Of a stretch of DNA of 64,000 nt, positions 57,542-64,000 are shown one piece after another (positions within the stretch are counted from its first letter, which is position 1; each line of letters starts with the position of its first letter). Under the pieces are notes generated by a model. That model was not told where the DNA came from. It did no database searches and was given only the letters and a program-made list of their open reading frames with translations. The stretch covers positions 62,001-126,000 of the forward strand of contig NZ_JAPFGD010000003.1 in assembly GCF_027257175.1 (NCBI RefSeq), in the 5' to 3' direction. This DNA comes from Castellaniella sp. S9. Lineage in GTDB: Bacteria; Pseudomonadota; Gammaproteobacteria; Burkholderiales; Burkholderiaceae_B. The position numbers and the translations under genes are program-made.

Positions 57542-60500
57542 GGCGCCGCCCGGTCGGAGGGCCGGCGCCGCGCCAGGCGCTCGAACCACAGATAGATGAC
57601 TGGCGTGGTGAACAGGGTCAGCACCTGGCTGCACAGCAGGCCGCCCACCATCGCCAGGCCCAGGGGCTGGCGCAATTCCGCTCCCGACCCCGAGGCGAAC
57701 ACCAGCGGAATGGCGCTGAAGAACGCCGCCAGGGTGGTCATCAGGATCGGCCGGAAGCGCAGCAGCGCGGCCTCATGGATGGCAGCCTGGGGCCCCAGGC
57801 CGCGCTCGCGCTGCGCCTCGAGCGCAAAGTCGATCATCAGGATGGCGTTCTTTTTGACGATGCCGATCAGCAGGATAATGCCGATCACCCCGATCATGTC
57901 GAGCTCCAGGCCCGCCAGCCACAGGGCGATCAGCGCCCCGATGGCGGCCGACGGCAAGGTCGAGAGTATCGTCACGGGATGAATGGTGCTCTCGTAGAGC
58001 ACGCCCAGAACGATGTACATGGTGACCACCGCCGCCAACAGCAGCCACAGGGTGCTCGAGAGCGAGGCCTGGAACGCCTGCGCGGCGCCCTGGTATTGCA
58101 GGTCCAGCGATTCGGGCATGCCCAGCGATGCGCGGGCCTGGTCGATGGCCTCGACGGCATCCGACAGGGCCGCGCCGGGCGCCAGGTTGAAGGACACCGT
58201 CACCGCCGGAAATTGGCTCAGGCGCTGCACCGCCAGTTGCGCCGCACCCGGCTCGAACCGGGCCAGGCTGGACAGCGGCGTGACCCCGCCGCTGTCCGTG
58301 GCCACGTACACGTGGTTCAGGGACTCCGGGCCGGCCTGCTTCATGGCGCCGCCCGCCTCCAGCACCACGCGATACTGGGCCGATTGCGTATAGATGGTGG
58401 AAATCAGGCGCTGTCCGAAGGCATCGTAGATCGCGTCGTCGATCGCGGCCTGCGTCACCCCCAGGCGGGCGGCCGCGTCGCGATCGACGCGCACCGACAG
58501 CCCCAGGCCGTTGTTCTGCAGGTCGTCGGTCACATCGCGCAGCTGTGGCAACTCGCGCAGGGCCTCGACCAGGCGCGGCGTCCATTCATTCAGCACCGCC
58601 TGATCGGGATTGGACAGCGTCAGCTGGTACTGCGTGCGGCTGACCTGATCCTCGACCGACAATTCCTGGACCGGCTGCATATAGGTCTGCAGGCCCGGAA
58701 TGCCGCGCAGGGATTCGGCCAGGCGGTCCATGACGCCCTGCACGCGTTCGCCGCGCTCGGCCAGCGGCTTGAGGGCGATCTGCATGCGCCCCGTATTGAG
58801 GGTGGCGTTCGAACCATCGATGCCGATGAACGAGGACACCGCCTCGACGTCGGGATCCTGCAGGACGCGCTCGGCCGCCGCGCGCTGCAAGGCCGACATG
58901 GCGGCAAAGGAGGCGGTCTGCGGCCCTTGCGTGACCGCCTGGATCGCCCCCGTATCCTGCTGCGGGAAAAAGCCCTTGGGAATGCCGGCATACAGGCCTG
59001 CCGTCACAAACAAGGTGCCCACCGCCGCCCACAGTGTCAGGCGCTGGTGGTCCAGCACCCAGTGCAGGCCACGGTCGTACCAAGCCACCAGGCCCTCCAG
59101 CGCGCCCGCCGACCAGCGCTGGAAGCGGCCCTGGCGCACCTCGGCCTCCGGGCGCAGCATGCGCGCGCACATCATGGGGGTGAGGGTGAGGGAAATCAGC
59201 AGCGACAAGAGGATCGCGACCGCCAGCGTCACGGCAAACTCGCGAAACAAACGCCCCACCACGTCGCTCATGAACAGCAGCGGGATCAGCACGGCGATCA
59301 GCGACAAGGTCAGGGACACCAGCGTGAAGCCGATCTGGCGCGCGCCGCGCAGCGCGGCTTGCATGGCGTTCTGGCCTTGCTCCATGTGCCGCGCGATGTT
59401 CTCGATCATCACGATGGCATCGTCCACCACGAAGCCGGTGGCGATGGTCAGCGCCATCAGGGTCAGGTTGTTGATGCTGAAGCCCAGCAGGACCATCAGC
59501 CCGAACGTGCCCACCAGCGACAGCGGCACGACGACTCCAGGGATCAGGGTGGCGCGCCAGGTGCGCAGGAACACGAAGGTCACCGCCACCACCAGCAGGA
59601 TCGCCAGGAGCATCTCGATCTGCACGTGCTCGACCGAATCGCGGATCGTGTGGGTGCGATCCGAGGCCACCGCCACGTCCACGCCGATGGGCAGCCCCTG
59701 CTGCAGCGTCGGCAGCAGCGCGCGCACCTGGTCGACGACCTCGATGACATTGGCGCCCGGCTGGCGCTGGATGTTCAGCAGGATCGCGGGCTCGCGGCCG
59801 AACCAGGCGGCCTGCTGGATGTTCTCGGCATCGCGGCGCACCGTGGCCACGTCGCGCAGCCGCAGCGGCGCGCCGTTCTCGTAGGCCAGGATCAGCGCCT
59901 CGTATTCACCCGGATCGCTCAGCTGGTCGTTGACGCTGATGGTGATCGAACGCTGCGGGCCGTCGAGGTTGCCCTTGGGCTGGTTGACGTTGGCGCGCGT
60001 CACCGCCGTGCGCAGGTCCGCCAGCGCCAGCCCGTGGGCGGCCAGCGCCTGCGGATTGGCCTGGATGCGCACCGCCGGGCGCTGGCCGCCGACCACGGCG
60101 ACCAGGCCGACGCCGGACACCTGCGACAGCTTTTGCGCCACGCGCACGTCGATCAGGTCGCGCACCTCGTACAGGGGCAGCGTGGGCGAGGTCACGGCCA
60201 GTGTCATCACCGGCGTGTCGGCGGGATTGACCTTGTTGTAGACCGGCGGCGAGGGCATGTCGGTCGGCAGCAGGTTCGAGGCGGCATTGATCGCCGCCTG
60301 GACTTCCTGCTCGGCCACGGCCAGCGGCAGGTCCAGGTCGAAACGCAGGGTGATGCGCGAGGAGCCGCCGGAACTGGTCGACAGCATCTGCGACAGGCCG
60401 GGCATCTGGCCGAACTGGCGCTCCAGCGGCGAGGTGACCAGCGCCGTCATCACGTCGGGTCCGGCGCCCGGGTACAGCGTGGTGACCTGGATGGTCGGAA

Positions 60501-60624
60501 AATCCACCTGGGGCAGCGCCGACACCGGCAGTTGGCGATATCCCATCAAGCCCGTCAGCAGCAAGGCGATCATCGCCAGCGTCGTGGCGACCGGACGCAG
60601 GATGAAGGGACGCGATAGATTCAC
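57538..60624 (-). CDS. RND multidrug efflux permease (MdtB-like)
   Basis: The 1028-residue transporter has the proton-relay segment [19 protein letters not shown] and the start [19 protein letters not shown] (GTG start). Two different RND subunits in one operon is the MdtBC arrangement. The GTG overlaps the periplasmic adaptor stop as GTGA, so the complex subunits are translationally coupled. Substrates in MdtABC include bile salts and novobiocin; this is family knowledge and is not shown here. Confidence 0.92.
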   Translation of the reverse strand: MNLSRPFILRPVATTLAMIALLLTGLMGYRQLPVSALPQVDFPTIQVTTLYPGAGPDVMTALVTSPLERQFGQMPGLSQMLSTSSGGSSRITLRFDLDLPLAVAEQEVQAAINAASNLLPTDMPSPPVYNKVNPADTPVMTLAVTSPTLPLYEVRDLIDVRVAQKLSQVSGVGLVAVVGGQRPAVRIQANPQALAAHGLALADLRTAVTRANVNQPKGNLDGPQRSITISVNDQLSDPGEYEALILAYENGAPLRLRDVATVRRDAENIQQAAWFGREPAILLNIQRQPGANVIEVVDQVRALLPTLQQGLPIGVDVAVASDRTHTIRDSVEHVQIEMLLAILLVVAVTFVFLRTWRATLIPGVVVPLSLVGTFGLMVLLGFSINNLTLMALTIATGFVVDDAIVMIENIARHMEQGQNAMQAALRGARQIGFTLVSLTLSLIAVLIPLLFMSDVVGRLFREFAVTLAVAILLSLLISLTLTPMMCARMLRPEAEVRQGRFQRWSAGALEGLVAWYDRGLHWVLDHQRLTLWAAVGTLFVTAGLYAGIPKGFFPQQDTGAIQAVTQGPQTASFAAMSALQRAAAERVLQDPDVEAVSSFIGIDGSNATLNTGRMQIALKPLAERGERVQGVMDRLAESLRGIPGLQTYMQPVQELSVEDQVSRTQYQLTLSNPDQAVLNEWTPRLVEALRELPQLRDVTDDLQNNGLGLSVRVDRDAAARLGVTQAAIDDAIYDAFGQRLISTIYTQSAQYRVVLEAGGAMKQAGPESLNHVYVATDSGGVTPLSSLARFEPGAAQLAVQRLSQFPAVTVSFNLAPGAALSDAVEAIDQARASLGMPESLDLQYQGAAQAFQASLSSTLWLLLAAVVTMYIVLGVLYESTIHPVTILSTLPSAAIGALIALWLAGLELDMIGVIGIILLIGIVKKNAILMIDFALEAQRERGLGPQAAIHEAALLRFRPILMTTLAAFFSAIPLVFASGSGAELRQPLGLAMVGGLLCSQVLTLFTTPVIYLWFERLARRRPSDRAAP

Positions 60625-61811
60625 CGGGCCGGCACCCCGGCCGGCGCCTGCGGGTCGCCGGTCACGATCTCGACCGGGCTGTCCTCGCGCAGGCGGTCAG
60701 TACCGTCGACCACCACCTGGTCGCCCGCCTGCAGGCCGTCCTCGATGATGACGCGCTCGCCGTCGCTGGCGCCCGTGCGCACCGGCACGACGTGCGCGCG
60801 CTGCTGCGCATCGATGCGATAGACGAAGGCGCCGATCGAGCCGCGCTGCACCGCCCGCACCGGCACGAGGATGCCGTGCTGTTGGCCCAGATACAGGCGC
60901 ACATTGACGAACTGGTTCGGGAACAGGGCATCGTCCTCGTTGGCAAAGCGCGCCTTGAGGCTGACCGTGCCGGTTGATACATCGATCTGGTTGTCGATGG
61001 CTGCCAGCACGCCGCGCGCCAGCACGCGGTCGCCCTCGCGGGACCGGGCCTCGACCACGAGGCCGCCGCCGGCCGCCTGGCCCGCCATCAATTCCTCGAG
61101 CCGGACCTGGGGCACCGCGAACACCACGTCGATCGGACGGCTGCGGGTGATCACCACCAGGCCGTCCGTGTCCGAGGCGCTGACCATATTGCCGGCATCC
61201 ACCTTGCGCAGGCCCAGGCGCCCGTCGATCGGCGCAAGGATCCGCGTGTAGCCCAGCTGGCGTTTCGCATCGTCGACCGCCGCCTGGTCGGTGCGTGCCT
61301 GCCCCTGCAGTTCGAGAACCTGGGCACGGGCGGTATCGAGCTGCTGGCGCGCCACCGAGTCCTGCTTGAACAGACGCTCGTAGCGTTCGAGATCGCGCTG
61401 GGCATTGGCCAGTTGGGCCGCATGCTGGGCCTGCTGGCCCTGGGCCTGGTCCAGCTGGATGCGAAAGGGCTCGGGATCGATGCGCGCCAGCACGTCGCCG
61501 GCGCGGACCGTCTGCCCGTCCTGGAAATCAACCGATTCCAGCAGACCGTCGACCCGTGGACGCACGGTGACCGTGCCGCTGGAGGTCACCGTCCCGATGG
61601 CATCGAGCAGCCGGGCGACGGCACCGTCCTGGGCCAGGGCCACCCGCACGGGTGTGCTCATACCCCCCCGCCCCGGGAACCCGCTGGGTCCCCCGGCATT
61701 CCCGTTGCCCTTGTACAGCCAAACCCCCACGGCCAGGCCGGCCAGGACGATCGCCGTTCCCAATATCCAGGACAGGCGGCGCGCCCCCGGCCGCATCGTG
61801 GAACCCACCAT
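60621..61811 (-). CDS. RND periplasmic adaptor (MdtA-like)
   Basis: The 396-residue membrane-fusion protein has one N-terminal helix ([18 protein letters not shown]), a lipoyl-like domain split by a coiled-coil hairpin ([20 protein letters not shown] to [14 protein letters not shown]) and beta-barrel domains. [23 protein letters not shown] and [19 protein letters not shown] are typical. The ATG at 61811 has CCGGAG 6 bases upstream and is preferred over an upstream ATG at 61826. Confidence 0.9.
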   Translation of the reverse strand: MVGSTMRPGARRLSWILGTAIVLAGLAVGVWLYKGNGNAGGPSGFPGRGGMSTPVRVALAQDGAVARLLDAIGTVTSSGTVTVRPRVDGLLESVDFQDGQTVRAGDVLARIDPEPFRIQLDQAQGQQAQHAAQLANAQRDLERYERLFKQDSVARQQLDTARAQVLELQGQARTDQAAVDDAKRQLGYTRILAPIDGRLGLRKVDAGNMVSASDTDGLVVITRSRPIDVVFAVPQVRLEELMAGQAAGGGLVVEARSREGDRVLARGVLAAIDNQIDVSTGTVSLKARFANEDDALFPNQFVNVRLYLGQQHGILVPVRAVQRGSIGAFVYRIDAQQRAHVVPVRTGASDGERVIIEDGLQAGDQVVVDGTDRLREDSPVEIVTGDPQAPAGVPAR

Positions 61812-61877
61812 ATGAATCTCCGGCATGCAGAGGCGCACCGGTGTCGCTGACCGGGCCCCGCCTCGCTGAAATACAGC

Positions 61878-62630
61878 CTAGATATTACAGCGCGCGAGCC
61901 GGAAGCTGATGTCGCGAACCGCCGGCTGGGGCTTGAGTTCCGTGTCCTGGGTGGAAAACCGCACCCAGATCACGTATTTGTTCGCGCTGATCTCGGGGAA
62001 GACCTGCTGGGCGCCGTCGACCCAGACCCTGAGGAGCTGGAAGGTCTTGCCGCCCAGCATTTCCTGGTAGGCGCCCTGGACGGCGCGCTGGTCCTGGGCA
62101 TCGCCGGAATCGCGCAGCAGCCGCAGAATCATGGCCATGGCGCGGTACAGGGGCAGGAACGGATCGATCCAGCGCGCCAGGTCGCGCGCCCGCGCCTCGG
62201 CGGGCGTGATCTGCCAGGCGTGGTAGGACGGCATGTCGATCTGTGACGAGCCGCCCGGCACCATCACCCTGCCGCGCAGGCTGACCAGCCATTCGTTGTC
62301 GCGCAGGTACTGGCCGATGCGCCCCTGCCCGCCCAGGTCGGCGACGGCCGCCTGGATCTGCGCCAACAGGTTGTCCACCGTCGCGCCATCGACGCCCGGG
62401 TGCTCGCGCAACCCCGATAGCGCGCTGCGGTGGCGGTCGAGGTCCTGCAGCACCGCGGTGCGCAGGTCGGCCCGGTCGCAGATGTCGAGCAGGTCGAACA
62501 AGGTCGCCATCGCAACCTGGTGGCAGCGCGCGTCCTCGCCCTGCGCAAAAAAGAACAGACGATCGAACAGATGCTCGACTCTTAGAAAGGTCCGGACCCG
62601 TTCGTTGCAGGGGTACTCGTATAGAACCAC
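61878..62630 (-). CDS. zapD: Cell division protein ZapD
   Basis: The 250-residue protein matches the ZapD (DUF1342) family, which bundles FtsZ filaments at midcell. YEYPCNERVRTFLRVEHLFDRL, the family N-terminus, is read in parts; the beta-sandwich motifs RDNEWLVSLRGRVMVPGGSSQ and KYVIWVRFSTQ are also present. The start is GTG, with GGGTGAG before it. It follows coaE directly, as in many betaproteobacteria. Confidence 0.92.
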   Translation of the reverse strand: MVLYEYPCNERVRTFLRVEHLFDRLFFFAQGEDARCHQVAMATLFDLLDICDRADLRTAVLQDLDRHRSALSGLREHPGVDGATVDNLLAQIQAAVADLGGQGRIGQYLRDNEWLVSLRGRVMVPGGSSQIDMPSYHAWQITPAEARARDLARWIDPFLPLYRAMAMILRLLRDSGDAQDQRAVQGAYQEMLGGKTFQLLRVWVDGAQQVFPEISANKYVIWVRFSTQDTELKPQPAVRDISFRLARCNI

Positions 62631-62642
62631 GCGTTACTCACC

Positions 62643-63275
62643 CTATTCGTGACTGGATTCGCCGCCGGATCGGCACGCGGCACGCGCGCGCCAGGAATCG
62701 TGGATGACACGGGTACGGCGCACCAGTTCGTCGAGGCTGGTCGGCCCGTCATTGAGCACGACATCATCGGCGATGGCCAGGCGATCCGCCCGCGATGCTT
62801 GTGCGGACATGATACGCTCAATGGCCTGCGGCGTCAGCCCGCTGCGGGCCTGGACGCGCCGCACTTGGGTCTCGGGATCGCAGTCGACGACACAGATCCG
62901 GTCGACCCGATCCCGCCAGCGGCCGCTCTCGGCCAGCAAGGGCACCACATAGACCAGATAGCAGCCACGCGCGCGCGCCGCCTGGTCGCGAACCGCCTGG
63001 TCGATCCGGGGATGCAGGATGGCCTCGAGGTCGCGGCGCACGGCTGGATCCTCGAACGCGCGCGCGCGCATCCAGGCCCGGTCCATGGCGCCGTCCGGGG
63101 CGATGGCGGCCTCGCCGAAACGCGCGCGTATCGCCTCGATCGCCTCGCCGCCCGGCGCCGTCAAGGCGTGCGCGATCTGGTCGGTGTCGATAACGGCCGC
63201 GCCCCACCCGGCCAGCAGATCGGCCACTTTGGATTTGCCGGATCCTATGCCTCCGGTCAAGCCGACGGAAAACAT
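62643..63275 (-). CDS. coaE: Dephospho-CoA kinase
   Basis: This 210-residue kinase adds the 3'-phosphate in the last step of coenzyme A synthesis. Walker A is GLTGGIGSGKS at the N-terminus; IDTDQIAH and ILHPRI are the CoA-binding motifs, and VVPLLAESG is also standard. The ATG at 63275 has AGGAG 10 bases upstream; an in-frame ATG at 63296 is less likely. The C-terminal tail RACRSGGESSHE is not conserved. Confidence 0.94.
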   Translation of the reverse strand: MFSVGLTGGIGSGKSKVADLLAGWGAAVIDTDQIAHALTAPGGEAIEAIRARFGEAAIAPDGAMDRAWMRARAFEDPAVRRDLEAILHPRIDQAVRDQAARARGCYLVYVVPLLAESGRWRDRVDRICVVDCDPETQVRRVQARSGLTPQAIERIMSAQASRADRLAIADDVVLNDGPTSLDELVRRTRVIHDSWRARAACRSGGESSHE

Positions 63276-63405
63276 GCGTCGAGGGCTCCTGTCCATGTCC
63301 AGACCATGACTGTACCGCAAGGCGGGTGCCCGGCCACGGCTCGCCGCCGTCGCCAAGCCTTGCGCAAATGCGTAGAATGCGGGTTTCAGACCCGGAGCAC
63401 GTCCC

Positions 63406-64000
63406 ATGCGCTATTCCGCCCACGCGATACGACGATCGTACCGGCTGGCCCTCGTGCCCGCCTTGCTGGTCCTGCTGGGCGCCTGCGCCCAGCAACGCGA
63501 ATCCGGTTACTACCAGAGCGCCCCCGCCGGCACGGCCTCGGATGCCATGCATCGCGCCCAGGGCGGCACCGACATCATCGCGCCCTCGCAGATCCAGCTG
63601 GGTTTCGGACCAGACACCCAGCGCAAGCCGGCCGCGCAAGGCGAGGCACCGGCTGAGGCGCCCACCCCGGCCCCAGCCCCCACGCCGGCACCCCTGGCGG
63701 CCACGCACACCTACCTGGGCACGGTGCCCTGCGTCGATGGCATGCAGTGCCCCGCCTCGCGCATGACGCTGACCCTGGCGCCGGACGGCCAGTGGCGGGC
63801 CCGCAGCGTCACCGTCGACGCGGCGCAAGCCACCACCACCCGGATGGGCTGTTGGTACGTCACGAACGACAAGCCCCTGCGCATCATGCTGCAAACCGGC
63901 GAGCGCACCACGGCCCGGCTTGAGTTCGCCTCGAACAGCACCCTGCGCATCCTCATGTTCGGCGGACACCGCCCCATGCTGGAATACACCCTGAAGCGCC
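63406..64000 (+). CDS. Putative lipoprotein, NlpE-like (3' truncated by window edge)
   Basis: The reading frame from the ATG at 63406 encodes at least 198 residues. A signal peptide ends in a strong lipobox (LLGAC), then an Ala/Pro-rich linker (APTPAPAPTPAP) leads to a domain with GTVPCVDGMQCPASRMTLTL, which resembles the NlpE N-terminal domain that senses envelope stress and copper. GGAG lies about 9 bases before the ATG. It diverges from coaE. The end is outside the window, and the NlpE link is tentative. Confidence 0.7.
   Translation, partial: MRYSAHAIRRSYRLALVPALLVLLGACAQQRESGYYQSAPAGTASDAMHRAQGGTDIIAPSQIQLGFGPDTQRKPAAQGEAPAEAPTPAPAPTPAPLAATHTYLGTVPCVDGMQCPASRMTLTLAPDGQWRARSVTVDAAQATTTRMGCWYVTNDKPLRIMLQTGERTTARLEFASNSTLRILMFGGHRPMLEYTLKR

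Overview
The window is GC-rich DNA from a betaproteobacterium. The gene content fits the Burkholderiales, most likely an Alcaligenaceae relative of Bordetella, Achromobacter or Castellaniella. Reasons are the domain architecture of IspB, ZapD, CoaE and the MutT-ThiE type Nudix protein, the many TRAP and ABC uptake systems with FCD-GntR and IclR regulators, the combined short and long IlvD types, and the autotransporter style. The placement is inferred from protein families and was not tested by database search.

Region by region. 1-14.7 kb is mostly housekeeping: the end of L-serine dehydratase, an RhtA-like exporter, a flavin monooxygenase with an AhpD-like protein and a PaaI thioesterase, NadE with a short-type IlvD, a Crp/Fnr regulator divergent from a Fur-boxed TonB receptor, a YgfF-like SDR, a long-type IlvD and PEP carboxylase. 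14.7-22.3 kb holds a 32-bp tandem repeat, a uronate dehydrogenase-lactonase fusion, a copper trio (DUF2946, YcnI, CopC-CopD fusion), a lipoprotein and an autotransporter. 22.3-49.8 kb is an accessory catabolic region: an IclR-linked amino-acid ABC transporter with an FAD amine/amino-acid oxidase; a FadR-type regulator facing a chimeric ABC permease and the non-phosphorylating L-fuconate pathway; a TRAP transporter with a GntR regulator; a PPOX-type flavoprotein with a VanB-like reductase; cytochrome b561; an orphan usher-like barrel; and a polyamine-type ABC transporter in one operon with a three-subunit molybdenum hydroxylase, divergent from an OmpR-type regulator and a hybrid histidine kinase. 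49.9-64 kb returns to conserved functions: tRNA-Pro(CGG), IspB, a DUF815 ATPase, MutT-ThiE, an MdtABC-like RND pump with its outer-membrane channel, ZapD, CoaE and the start of a lipoprotein gene.

How they work together. The accessory part is a scavenging toolkit in which most catabolic units sit beside their own regulator and an operator-like palindrome. The most distinctive unit is the two-component-controlled ABC transporter and molybdenum hydroxylase operon, with three 11-bp direct repeats in the divergent promoter region. The clearest sign of recent rearrangement is the permease whose last helix runs in frame into the C-terminal part of a periplasmic binding protein. No stretch longer than 300 bases lacks a gene, and no transposase, integrase, rRNA or CRISPR array is visible.
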